From Intrasporangium_A sp039812505 (GTDB lineage Bacteria > Actinomycetota > Actinomycetes > Actinomycetales > Dermatophilaceae): DNA of 47,665 nt. A program made the translations under genes and the position numbers. Below are positions 9,192 to 17,033 of the stretch, one piece after another. The notes under the pieces are model-generated. The model was given only the letters and a program-made list of their open reading frames with translations, ran no database searches and was not told where the DNA came from. Position 1 is the stretch's first letter. Every line of letters begins with the position of its first letter. The DNA is taken from the NCBI RefSeq assembly GCF_039812505.1, contig NZ_JBDIAQ010000011.1, positions 1 to 47,665 on the forward strand, written 5' to 3'.

Positions 9192-9599
9192 GGTGCATCT
9201 CAGGCACGGGCACCTGCTTGTCGCGCGCCTACGGCACGACTGCGCGGCATACGCGACCTACTTCGGGGCGCATGGCCTTCGAGACCCCGCAACGCGTCCG
9301 AACCGGGAAACACGTTGCCGCAAGGGCCAAGCCCAAGCGGGCGCGGCACAAGCCGTCAGAGGGTATATACCCAGACTCAGGAAGCCGCCGCGACGCAGCC
9401 TCCATCCGCCGGTGGGCCTGGTCATCAGGTTCCGCATGATGCGCCGGAGCATCCGTGCCGGCGAGACACCGCATTGCTCGAGCGGTCGGTCACGCTCTGG
9501 GCTCCGACGGCGGCACACTCTCACCGCACCGGCCTTCCCGGCGTCAGTGGCCTGACGTTCGTCGAGGTCCGCGACCGGCAGGCCGAGGACCTCGATGAG
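9192..9599. other. 408 bp between IS and tRNA-Ser, no recognisable gene
   Basis: I see no convincing gene. Open frames exist on both strands, the largest starting at GTG 9193, but none has a family-like sequence or a good ribosome site. Removing the IS joins this DNA directly to the helicase leader, so it probably held the original promoter of the helicase operon. It contains a perfect 12-bp palindrome GGGTATATACCC at 9361-9372, which stands out in GC-rich DNA. Because it touches the 3' end of a tRNA gene, it may hold remnants of an integration site, but no copy of the tRNA end is visible elsewhere in the window. Confidence 0.6.
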
Positions 9600-9686
9600 C
9601 GGTGGCGGTGGGATTTGAACCCACGGTGGAGTTGCCCCCACACACGCTTTCGAGGCGTGCTCCTTAGGCCGCTCGGACACGCCACC
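9600..9686 (-). tRNA. tRNA-Ser (anticodon CGA)
   Basis: The minus strand folds as a class II tRNA. The acceptor stem GGTGGCG pairs with CGCCACC, the D stem is TCC/GGA, and the anticodon stem CACGC/GCGTG encloses the loop CTCGAAA (anticodon CGA, reading UCG). A long variable arm follows, then a T arm GTGGG-TTCAAAT-CCCAC. The discriminator is G and CCA is not encoded. The gene lies 10 bp downstream of tadA. Its 3' end faces the accessory region, the usual geometry for an island inserted at a tRNA. Confidence 0.95.
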
Positions 9687-9696
9687 GGGGCAGACC

Positions 9697-10161
9697 TTAC
9701 CCGAGCCGCCGGTCCGCGAAGAAATCGACCAGCAGCTCGGCCGACTCCGCCGCACGCACACCCCCGACGATATCGACGTTGTGGGTCGCGAGTGGGTCAC
9801 GGGTCAGGTCCCACACCGACCCGCAGGCCCCGGCCTTGGGGTCCCACGCCGCGAAGACGATCTGGTCGAGCCGGGCCGCCATGGCCGCCCCGGCGCACAT
9901 GACGCACGGCTCGAGGGTCACCACGAGGCGGCACCCGGCCAGGCGCCAAACGCCCAGCCGCCGGGCCGCCTCGCGCAGGGCGAGGATCTCCGCGTGACCC
10001 GTCGGGTCGGCGCGCTCCTCGCGCACGTTGTGGCCGCGCCCGATGACCTCACCCTCGGGCGAGAGCACGACGGCACCGACCGGGACGTCCTCGGACCCGA
10101 CCGCCAGCTCGGCCAGCTCCAGTGCCGAACCCATCCACTCCTCGTACGTCTCGGGCGTCAC
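9697..10161 (-). CDS. tadA: tRNA adenosine(34) deaminase TadA
   Basis: A zinc-dependent deaminase that converts the wobble adenosine of tRNA-Arg(ACG) to inosine. The zinc and catalytic motifs are complete: HAE at about residues 56-58 and PCVMC at 85-89. The DVPVGAVV segment near residue 25 is also typical. The GTG start at 10161 lets the N-terminus (TYEEWMGSALELA) align with the EYWM...ALTLA pattern of known TadA proteins. The ATG at 10134, preceded by GAGGAG, is the alternative. Longer frames would run into the divergently transcribed upp start. The gene is followed closely by tRNA-Ser on the same strand. Essential housekeeping function; identification is secure, the exact start is not. Confidence 0.93.
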   Translation of the reverse strand: MTPETYEEWMGSALELAELAVGSEDVPVGAVVLSPEGEVIGRGHNVREERADPTGHAEILALREAARRLGVWRLAGCRLVVTLEPCVMCAGAAMAARLDQIVFAAWDPKAGACGSVWDLTRDPLATHNVDIVGGVRAAESAELLVDFFADRRLG

Positions 10162-10216
10162 GGTCGCGGCGGTCGGGGCCGGCTGGGCTCGCTCCTTCAC
10201 GCGATAAGTTTCCCCC

Positions 10217-10855
10217 ATGGACGTCCACGTCGCCGACCATCCGCTGATCGCGCACAAGCTGACCTACCTGCGCGACAAGCGGACCGACAGCCCGACGTTC
10301 CGGCGACTGGCCGACGAGCTGGTCACCCTGCTGGCCTACGAGGCGACCCGCGAGGTGCGCACCGAGCCGTTCGAGATCGAGACCCCGGTGGCGGCGACGA
10401 CCGGGATCAAGCTGGCCAAGCCCAAGCCGATCATCGTCCCGATCCTGCGGGCCGGCCTCGGGATGCTCGAGGGCATGGTGCGCCTGCTCCCGAGCGCCGA
10501 GGTCGGCTTCCTGGGGATGATCCGCGACGAGGCGACCCTGCAGGTCTCCGCCTACGCCAACCGCCTGCCGGACGACCTCACCGGACGGCAGGTCTTCGTG
10601 CTCGACCCGATGCTCGCGACCGGCAACACGCTCGTGATGGCGATCGACTACCTGACCGACAAGGGCGCCCGCGACATCACCTGCGTCTGCCTGCTCGCCG
10701 CGCCCGAGGGGATAACGCACGTCGAGCGGGAGCTGGCCGACAGCGACATACCCGTCAAGATCGTGGTCGGCACGGTCGACGAGCGGCTCGACGAGCGGGG
10801 CTACATCGTCCCGGGTCTCGGAGACGCCGGGGACCGCCTGTACGGGGTAGCCTGA
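10217..10855 (+). CDS. upp: Uracil phosphoribosyltransferase
   Basis: Pyrimidine salvage enzyme that joins uracil to PRPP to give UMP. The 212-residue length is standard for the family. The PRPP-binding motif DPMLATGNT is at residues 130-138. The C-terminal uracil-binding region (YIVPGLGDAGDR) is also present. It starts at ATG 10217, divergent from tadA with about 56 bp between the chosen starts, which must hold both promoters. There is no obvious operon partner; the next gene is a tiny membrane protein 110 bp downstream. Cytoplasmic. Identification is secure from motifs and length. Confidence 0.97.
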   Translation: MDVHVADHPLIAHKLTYLRDKRTDSPTFRRLADELVTLLAYEATREVRTEPFEIETPVAATTGIKLAKPKPIIVPILRAGLGMLEGMVRLLPSAEVGFLGMIRDEATLQVSAYANRLPDDLTGRQVFVLDPMLATGNTLVMAIDYLTDKGARDITCVCLLAAPEGITHVERELADSDIPVKIVVGTVDERLDERGYIVPGLGDAGDRLYGVA

Positions 10856-10965
10856 CCCGTACCCCGACACACCCGCGCGCCTCCCGTCATCGCGGCACCC
10901 GGGTCGGCAGACTGGATGGCGACCCATGCCCCCTCGGGGTCGTCCCCGGTCTGGAGCTGCCCCTC

Positions 10966-11136
10966 ATGTCCAAGGTCAAGAAGATCATCCTCTGGGTGGT
11001 CGCCGGCTTCTTCGCCTATGCGGTGTTCAACTCGCCCGACCAGGCAGCCGGCATCGTCAGCGACATCTGGGGAGTCCTCGTGCAGGCCTTCTACGCGATC
11101 CTGCAGTTCTTCGACTCGCTGCTCAGCCGGACCTGA
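10966..11136 (+). CDS. Small membrane protein (56 aa)
   Basis: A 56-residue protein starting with MSKVKK, followed by one or two hydrophobic stretches (about residues 7-21 and 30-50). This suggests a membrane-anchored peptide with the basic N-terminus inside. GGAG lies 10 bases before the ATG. It ends 15 bp before the PH-domain gene and is probably co-transcribed with it. I do not recognise a named family. Coding potential is supported by its ribosome site, its composition and its close spacing to the next gene. Confidence 0.65.
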   Translation: MSKVKKIILWVVAGFFAYAVFNSPDQAAGIVSDIWGVLVQAFYAILQFFDSLLSRT

Positions 11137-11151
11137 GGCGGCCTGCGCTCC

Positions 11152-11928
11152 GTGGCCCTGCTCCGACCGGACATGCCGACGGCGCTCGCCCACTACCTGC
11201 TGCCGGGCGAGCGGGTCGTCGTCGCCGTGCACCACCACTGGGCCAGGGTCGCCGAGCCTGTCGGGTCGGCCGGGGCCGGGCTGGTCGTCGCGCTCTGGGT
11301 CGACTCCAACATCACGACCCGCACCGAGTTCATCGCCACCGTGGTGTGGCTCGGCTTCTGCTTCCTGGTGGCCCGGGCCCTCTGGCACGTCCTCGAGTGG
11401 CGCCACGACTGGTTCGTCGCGACCGACAAGCGGCTGCTGCTGCGTTACGGCCTGGTCACCCACAAGGTCGCGATGATGCCGCTGATGAAGGTGACCGACA
11501 TGAGCTACGTGCGCTCGGTCTCCGGCCAGCTGCTCGGCTACGGCGAGTTCATCATGGAGAGCGCCGGCCAGGACCAGGCGCTGCGGGTCGTCAACTGGGT
11601 GCCGCACCCAGACCGGACCTACCGGGCCATCTGCGCCGAGATCTTCCCGCCCGCCCCGGACGAGCGCGTCGAGCCGGGCCCGGACCCCGACGACGAGCCA
11701 CCCGGCGGCGACTCCCCCGGCGGGTCACCGGGCTACCCAGACGTCCCCTCGACCCACAGCGCGGTATCCGAGCGCCTCGACTCGTGGTCCCGCGCACTGC
11801 CCGTGCAGGGCGGCGAGCAGTTCTACGCGAGCGAGGACATCCGCGAGGGCCGGCACGGGGCCCGCACCGGCCCGATCATCGAGCGCCCCGGCCGGCGGCG
11901 CCGCCGCGGTCGCGGCACCGGTGCCTGA
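11152..11928 (+). CDS. Bacterial PH-domain membrane protein
   Basis: A 258-residue protein starting at GTG 11152. After a short N-terminus (LLPGERVVVAVHHHW) come two transmembrane segments (about residues 38-50 and 60-80). A bacterial PH-like domain (bPH_2 type) follows, at about residues 82-165, recognisable from DWFVATDKRLLLRYGLVTHKV and the later LGYGEFIMESAGQ. The last 90 residues are disordered, rich in Pro, Gly and Asp, and end in a strongly basic tail. Function is unknown; similar proteins are membrane-associated. It forms a pair with the small membrane protein upstream. Confidence 0.8.
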   Translation: MALLRPDMPTALAHYLLPGERVVVAVHHHWARVAEPVGSAGAGLVVALWVDSNITTRTEFIATVVWLGFCFLVARALWHVLEWRHDWFVATDKRLLLRYGLVTHKVAMMPLMKVTDMSYVRSVSGQLLGYGEFIMESAGQDQALRVVNWVPHPDRTYRAICAEIFPPAPDERVEPGPDPDDEPPGGDSPGGSPGYPDVPSTHSAVSERLDSWSRALPVQGGEQFYASEDIREGRHGARTGPIIERPGRRRRRGRGTGA

Positions 11929-12040
11929 GCGCGACATACCACAGTTCCCTACCAAAAGTCAGTATGCCGCTGAGGGCGCTATTCGGCCCCGCTGGGTTTA
12001 GCGTGTGGGAAGTCGTTTTGCACGATCCACGGAGGCCCCC

Positions 12041-13546
12041 ATGTCAGTCTTCAGGACCAAGTCGATCGAACAGACCCTCGCCGCTGCGGAAGACGAGCAC
12101 CACCACCTCAAGAAGCGGCTGACGGCGCTCGACCTGACGGTCTTCGGCATCGGTGTCATCATCGGTGCCGGTATCTTCACGCTGACCGGCCGGGCCGCCC
12201 GCGACTACGCCGGCCCCTCGATCGCGCTGTCCTTCGCCATCGGCGCGATCGTCTGCGGCCTGGCCGCCCTCTGCTACGCCGAGTTCGCCTCGACCGTGCC
12301 GATCTCCGGATCGGCGTACACCTTCTCGTACGCGACCCTGGGCGAGCTGGTCGCGTGGATCATCGGCTGGGACCTGCTGCTGGAGATGATGCTCGGGGCC
12401 AGCGTGGTCGCCCAGGGCTGGTCGCAGTACTTCGTGACGTTCCTGAGCCAGATAGGCGTCACCTGGCCCGAGTCGATAGGCCCGGGCTCGCACTTCGACC
12501 TGGCGTCCTTCCTGCTCATCGCAGCCCTGACGGCCCTGATCGCCTACGGCATCAAGGAGTCCATGCGGGTCAACCTGGTGCTGGTCGGCGTCAAGCTGTT
12601 CATCGTCGTCTTCGTCATCATCGCCGGCCTGTTCTACATCAACCGCGACAACTGGTCGCCCTTCATCCCGCCGGCTGCCCCGGGCGCGGCTGCCGAGGGC
12701 CTGACCACCCCGCTGTTCCAGTGGGTGACCGGGGTGACCCCGTCCACGTTCGGGGTCCTGGGCATCATGGCCGGTGCCGCCATCGTCTTCTTCGCCTACA
12801 TCGGGTTCGACGTCGTCGCGACGACCGCCGAGGAGGCCAAGAACCCGCAGCGCGACCTGCCGATCGGGATCATCGGCTCGCTGGTCGTGTGCACCATCCT
12901 CTACATGGCGGTCTCGTTCGTGATCACCGGCATGGTCAAGTACACCGAGATCGATCCGAAGGCCGCCCTGGCGACGGCGTTCCTCGACGTCGGCCAGAAC
13001 GGGTTCGCCACCCTGATCTCGGCGGGAGCGGTCGCCGGGCTCACGACCGTGGTGATGACCCTGATGATCGGCGGCACCCGCGTCACCTTCGCGATGAGTC
13101 GCGACTGGCTGCTGCCGGAGAAGCTCGGCGAGACCCACCCCAAGACAGGCACCCCGATCCGGCTCACCGTCATCATCGGCGTCACCTGCGCGCTGATCGC
13201 CTCGCTCACCCCGATCGGCAAGCTGGAGGAGATGGTCAACATCGGGACCCTCTCGGCCTTCCTGCTCGTCTCGCTCGCGATCCCGATCCTGCGCAAGCGG
13301 CGCCCGGACCTGAAGCGCTCCTTCAAGGTCCCCGGCAGCCCCGTCGTTCCCTGGCTGTCCGCGCTGCTGTGCTTCTACCTCATCCTCAACCTGTCGATCG
13401 AGACCTGGCTGCGCTTCCTCGTGTGGATGCTGATCGGCTTCGGCATCTACTTCGCGTACTCGCGCAGCCACAGCCGGCTCGCGACCGGGGACGAGTTCGG
13501 CCAGACCGAGCAGCGCGGGATGCCCCAGATGCTCGACGAGGGCTGA
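12041..13546 (+). CDS. APC family amino acid permease
   Basis: A 501-residue transporter of the amino acid-polyamine-organocation superfamily with about 12 predicted membrane helices. The first helix carries the family motif GVIIGAGIFTLTG (about residues 38-50). The later FFAYIGFDVVATTAEEAKNPQRDLP segment is the conserved helix 6/loop region seen in cationic amino acid transporter-like members. The start at ATG 12041 is fixed by GGAGG five bases upstream. The short cytoplasmic N-terminus (IEQTLAAAEDEHHHLKK) is typical of actinobacterial members. Substrate specificity cannot be read from sequence. It appears monocistronic; the next gene starts 34 bp later on the same strand and might be read through. 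Confidence 0.93.
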   Translation: MSVFRTKSIEQTLAAAEDEHHHLKKRLTALDLTVFGIGVIIGAGIFTLTGRAARDYAGPSIALSFAIGAIVCGLAALCYAEFASTVPISGSAYTFSYATLGELVAWIIGWDLLLEMMLGASVVAQGWSQYFVTFLSQIGVTWPESIGPGSHFDLASFLLIAALTALIAYGIKESMRVNLVLVGVKLFIVVFVIIAGLFYINRDNWSPFIPPAAPGAAAEGLTTPLFQWVTGVTPSTFGVLGIMAGAAIVFFAYIGFDVVATTAEEAKNPQRDLPIGIIGSLVVCTILYMAVSFVITGMVKYTEIDPKAALATAFLDVGQNGFATLISAGAVAGLTTVVMTLMIGGTRVTFAMSRDWLLPEKLGETHPKTGTPIRLTVIIGVTCALIASLTPIGKLEEMVNIGTLSAFLLVSLAIPILRKRRPDLKRSFKVPGSPVVPWLSALLCFYLILNLSIETWLRFLVWMLIGFGIYFAYSRSHSRLATGDEFGQTEQRGMPQMLDEG

Positions 13547-13580
13547 GCCCCGCCGGGCCCTGATGTGCTTGGCTGGCGGC

Positions 13581-14327
13581 ATGGAAGACATCGCCGCCAA
13601 CCTGCACACCGTCGAGGGCCGGATCGCGGCCGCCTGCCGCCGCGTCGGGCGCGACCCGTCGAGCGTGCGGCTGCTGCCGGTGAGCAAGACCATGTCGACC
13701 GACAAGATCATGGCGGCCTACGACGCCGGCTACCGCCGGTTCGGCGAGAACAAGGTCCAGGAGGCCCACGACAAGTGGGAGCGGCTGCAGGATGTCGAGG
13801 GTCTCGAGTGGGCCGTCATCGGGCACCTGCAGCGCAACAAGACCCGGCTGGTAGCGCAGTTCGCCAGCGAGTTCGAGGCCCTCGACTCGCTCCGGCTGGC
13901 CAAGGAGCTCGACAAGCGGCTGCAGGCGCAGGGGCGCCGGCTCGACGTCCTGGTCCAGGTCAACTCGTCCGGTGAGGAGAGCAAGTTCGGGCTGCCGCCG
14001 GACGAGGTGGTCGGCTTCGCCCGCCAGCTGGCCGCCTTCGACGCGTTGCGGGTCCACGGCCTGATGACGCTGGCGGTCTTCTCGTCGGACCGGACGAAGG
14101 TGGCCGGGTGCTTCCAGCGCATGGTCGAGGTGCGCGAGCAGCTGCGCCAGGCCGACGACGTCGCCGTCGGCGAGGGCTGGGACGAGCTGTCGATGGGCAT
14201 GTCCGGCGACTTCGAGCTGGCCATCGAGTACGGGGCGACCGTCGTGCGCGTCGGCCAGGCGATCTTCGGCGCCCGGCTCGACCCGAACGCCTACTGGCCG
14301 GGCGCGGCCGACCCGGCGGCAGGCTGA
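13581..14327 (+). CDS. YggS-family PLP homeostasis protein
   Basis: A 248-residue protein of the YggS/PROSC (PLPBP) family, a single-domain TIM barrel that binds pyridoxal phosphate without known catalysis and maintains B6 and amino-acid pools. The PLP-binding lysine lies in LPVSK at residue 36. Other family signatures are FGENKVQEAHDKW, IGHLQRNK, and SMGMSGDFELAIEYGATVVRVGQAIFG near the C-terminus. In actinobacteria this gene often sits in the cell-division cluster; here it is isolated downstream of an APC permease. The ATG at 13581 was chosen because homologues start near this point. A degenerate palindromic repeat begins 24 bp after the stop. Confidence 0.95.
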   Translation: MEDIAANLHTVEGRIAAACRRVGRDPSSVRLLPVSKTMSTDKIMAAYDAGYRRFGENKVQEAHDKWERLQDVEGLEWAVIGHLQRNKTRLVAQFASEFEALDSLRLAKELDKRLQAQGRRLDVLVQVNSSGEESKFGLPPDEVVGFARQLAAFDALRVHGLMTLAVFSSDRTKVAGCFQRMVEVREQLRQADDVAVGEGWDELSMGMSGDFELAIEYGATVVRVGQAIFGARLDPNAYWPGAADPAAG

Positions 14328-14351
14328 GCCCGCGAAGCCGGCGGGCGGCGG

Positions 14352-14446
14352 GCGGCATACGGGCTGTGCCGCGGAACGACCACTATTCGTGGCGGTCGCG
14401 CCTTCTGAGCACGGGTGAACGCCGTGCGGACGAATAGTGGTCGTCC
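14352..14446. repeat. Long-loop palindromic element, copy A
   Basis: ACGACCACTATTCGT at 14376-14390 is perfectly complementary to 14430-14444, across a 39-base loop. The loop contains CTGAGCACGGG (14405-14415) and an inner CACGG/CCGTG hairpin. Upstream, 14352-14388 matches copy B (15500-15536) at about 33 of 37 positions. A copy with different arms but the same loop motif lies at 39391-39469. Confidence 0.85.
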
Positions 14447-14503
14447 GGCGGAACCTGTGGATGGTCCGGCAGGCCGGCGCGCCCGATCAGGGATCGTTCA
14501 CCC

Positions 14504-15403
14504 ATGCCGCTGCACCCGATCGCCCGTACCCTCGATGCCCGTGGCGGAGTCGCCAGCATCGCCGAGCTCCGCCGCTGGTACAGCGCCCGCGAGATCGCCC
14601 GTGCCGTCGCCGACGGTCACGTCCTGCGCGACGCACCGGGACACTACGCGCTCGCCTCGGCGGACGAGGCGCTGCGGGCGGCGCGGCGGATGCGCGCGGT
14701 GGTGGTGACCCGCAGCGCCGCCGCCTTCTACGGCTGGCGACTCAAGATCCAGCCACCCCGACCGGAGATCGCCGTCCCGCGCGGTCGCAAGGTGAGCGCG
14801 GGCGACCGGCAGCGCCACGCGGTCAGCTGGCGGGCCCTGCCGCCGGAGGCGCTGCGGGGGGCCCATGTCACCACTCCGGTGCGGACCGTCGTCGACTGCG
14901 CCCTGGTGCTCCCCTTCGACGAGGCGCTCGCCGTCGCCGACTCGGCCCTGCGCAGCGGCAGCGTGGCTTCGCAGCAGCTGCGCGAGGCCGCGCAGGACGT
15001 CAAGCGGGCCGGACGCCGCCGCGCCCTGCGCGTCGCCGAGCACGCCGACCACCGCGCTGAGAACCCGTTCGAGTCCGTCGTGCGGGCCATCAGCCTCGAC
15101 GTCGCGGGCCTGCGGCTGCAGCCACAGGTCGCGCTGCGCTCGGCCGGCCGGGTCATCCACCCGGACCTCGTCGATACGGACCTCGGCATCGCCGTCGAGG
15201 CGGACAGCTACGAGTACCACACCACCCGACAGCAGATCGACGTCGACTGCCACCGCTACACGGAGCTCGGCCTGGGTGGCTGGCTCGTGCTCCGGGTCTC
15301 GTACCAGCAGGCGATGCGCCGGCAGGGCTGGGTGCGCTCCACCTTCGAGCGTGCGGTCGAGTACCGCCGGAGCACCCCCTTCCGAGCCGGCGCGCCCGGG
15401 TGA
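14504..15403 (+). CDS. AbiEi-like wHTH plus DUF559 endonuclease-fold protein
   Basis: A 299-residue protein. The N-terminal 90 residues look like the AbiEi-type winged helix (IAELRRWYSAREIARAV, HYALASADEAL) found in type IV antitoxins. The C-terminal 110 residues resemble DUF559, a Vsr-like endonuclease fold: NPFESVVRAI, a strand with HPDLVDTDLGIAVEADSYEYH carrying D and E residues, then VLRVSYQQ. No AbiEii-type toxin gene is adjacent, so this is an orphan. Such proteins are common and multicopy in actinomycetes, and their function is not established. The gene is bracketed by two related repeats (14352-14446 and 15500-15592), which may reflect acquisition as a unit. Confidence 0.8.
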   Translation: MPLHPIARTLDARGGVASIAELRRWYSAREIARAVADGHVLRDAPGHYALASADEALRAARRMRAVVVTRSAAAFYGWRLKIQPPRPEIAVPRGRKVSAGDRQRHAVSWRALPPEALRGAHVTTPVRTVVDCALVLPFDEALAVADSALRSGSVASQQLREAAQDVKRAGRRRALRVAEHADHRAENPFESVVRAISLDVAGLRLQPQVALRSAGRVIHPDLVDTDLGIAVEADSYEYHTTRQQIDVDCHRYTELGLGGWLVLRVSYQQAMRRQGWVRSTFERAVEYRRSTPFRAGAPG

Positions 15404-15499
15404 GCGTCGCACGCTGAGCGCGTTCGTCCGATGTCCCGGCCGGTATGCCGTCGGGCCAGCCGGGTGCCGAGCCGCGCGGTGCCGCCTCGAGCCGGGTCA

Positions 15500-15592
15500 G
15501 CGGCATACCCGCCGTGCCGGGGAACGACCACTATTCCGTGCGCGCAGGCCCCACCCCGCACGAGCGCCCGGTGACCGGCCCGATGGTGGTCG
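15500..15592. repeat. Long-loop palindromic element, copy B (degenerate)
   Basis: Bases 15500-15536 repeat copy A in direct orientation (GCGGCATAC, then GTGCCG, then GGAACGACCACTATTC). The complementary arm at about 15582-15592 (GATGGTGGTCGT) is only partly preserved. The copy lies immediately downstream of the AbiEi/DUF559 gene and of the convergent pntB end. Confidence 0.75.
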
Positions 15593-15605
15593 TCGCGCGC
15601 ACCGG

Positions 15606-17030
15606 TCACAGTGCCTTGATGATGTCCTCGACCCGGTCCTTGGCGTCGCCGAAGAGCATCGCCGTGTTGTCGCGGAAGAAGAGCGGGTTCTGCACCCCGG
15701 CGTAGCCCGCGGCCATCGACCGCTTGAAGACGATGACGTCGCGCGCCTTCCACACCTCGAGCACCGGCATCCCCGCGATCGGCGAGGACGGGTCCTCGGC
15801 GGCGGCCGGGTTGACGGTGTCGTTGGCCCCGATGACGAGCACTACGTCGGTGTCCGGGAAGTCGTCGTTTATCTCGTCCATCTCCAGGACGATGTCGTAG
15901 GGCACCTTGGCCTCGGCGAGCAGGACGTTCATGTGCCCGGGCAGCCGTCCGGCCACCGGGTGGATGCCGAACCGGACCTGGATCCCGCGCTCGCGCAGCT
16001 TGTGGGTGAGGTCGGCGACCGGGTACTGCGCCTGCGCGACCGCCATGCCGTAGCCCGGTGTGATGACGACGGTGTGCGCGCTCTTGAGCAGCTCGGCGAC
16101 CTCGGCGACCGTCGTCTCCCGGTGGTCGCCGTAGTCGACCTCCTCACCGGTGACGGCCCCGTCGGACCCGAAGCCGCCGGCGATGACGGACACGAACGAC
16201 CGGTTCATCGCCTTGCACATGATGTAGGACAGGTAGGCACCGGACGAGCCGACGAGCGCGCCGGTGACGATGAGCAGGTCGTTGCTGAGCATGAAGCCCG
16301 CCGCCGCGGCGGCCCACCCCGAGTAGCTGTTCAGCATCGAGATGACAACCGGCATGTCGCCGCCGCCGATCGAGGCGACCAGGTGCCAGCCGAAGGCCAG
16401 CGCGATCACCGTCATGATCCCGAGCGGCAGGATCGCGGGCGAGGCCACGAACCACACCATCAGCGCGAGCGAGACGAGCACCGCCGCGAGGTTGAGCCAG
16501 TGTCGCGCGGGCAGCATCAACGGCCGGCTGGAGATCTTGGCCGACAGCTTGAGGAAGGCCACGATCGATCCGGTGAAGGTGACCGCGCCGATGAACACCC
16601 CGAGGAAGATCTCCACGAGGTGCACGGCGCCCTCGCCACCCGACGCCGCCTCGGCGGCGAGCGCGGCCACCGGATGCGTCTCGGTCGACACGAGGTAGGT
16701 GTTGTATCCGACGAGCACCGCGGCGAGCCCGACGAAGCTGTGCAGCATCGCGATGAGCTCGGGCATCTCGGTCATCCCGACGCGGACCGCGAGCCGGACC
16801 CCGATCGCGGCGCCGATCGCCATGGCGACGATGATCGCGACCCACTCCGGCAGCCCGGCCGACTTGCCGGCCAGCCACAGCGTCGCGACGAGCGCGATGG
16901 TCATGCCGACGATGCCGTAGGTGTTGCCCCGCTTGGAGCTCTCGTGCCGCGACAGCCCGGCGAGACTGAGGATGAACAGGATCGCGGCGACCAGGTAGGC
17001 GGCGCCGACGATGGCGAGGTCGGTCGTCAT
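15606..17030 (-). CDS. pntB: NAD(P) transhydrogenase subunit beta
   Basis: The 474-residue beta subunit of the proton-translocating Re/Si-specific transhydrogenase, which reduces NADP with NADH using the proton gradient. The first 270 residues are hydrophobic with about eight or nine membrane helices (GMTEMPELIAMLHSFVGLAA is a conserved segment). The C-terminal domain III binds NADP(H): GYGMAVAQAQ near residue 320, then FGIHPVAGRLPGHMNVLLAEA and VVLVIGANDTVNPAA. It starts three bases after the pntA stop, so the two are translationally linked. Length and motifs are complete and the protein should be functional. Confidence 0.97.
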   Translation of the reverse strand: MTTDLAIVGAAYLVAAILFILSLAGLSRHESSKRGNTYGIVGMTIALVATLWLAGKSAGLPEWVAIIVAMAIGAAIGVRLAVRVGMTEMPELIAMLHSFVGLAAVLVGYNTYLVSTETHPVAALAAEAASGGEGAVHLVEIFLGVFIGAVTFTGSIVAFLKLSAKISSRPLMLPARHWLNLAAVLVSLALMVWFVASPAILPLGIMTVIALAFGWHLVASIGGGDMPVVISMLNSYSGWAAAAAGFMLSNDLLIVTGALVGSSGAYLSYIMCKAMNRSFVSVIAGGFGSDGAVTGEEVDYGDHRETTVAEVAELLKSAHTVVITPGYGMAVAQAQYPVADLTHKLRERGIQVRFGIHPVAGRLPGHMNVLLAEAKVPYDIVLEMDEINDDFPDTDVVLVIGANDTVNPAAAEDPSSPIAGMPVLEVWKARDVIVFKRSMAAGYAGVQNPLFFRDNTAMLFGDAKDRVEDIIKAL

Positions 17031-17033
17031 CGG

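Noticed and set aside
9193..9555. A 120-codon open frame starting at GTG next to the IS
   Set aside because: The nearest Shine-Dalgarno (GGAGGAG, across the IS) would be about 13 bases away after IS removal, and the Arg-rich translation matches nothing.
9192..9599. Signal recognition particle RNA or an integrase fragment next to tRNA-Ser
   Set aside because: No GGAAGG-type SRP apical motif and no tyrosine or serine recombinase motifs in any frame.
14504..15403. A complete type IV toxin-antitoxin pair
   Set aside because: Only the AbiEi-like half is present; no AbiEii nucleotidyltransferase is adjacent on either side.
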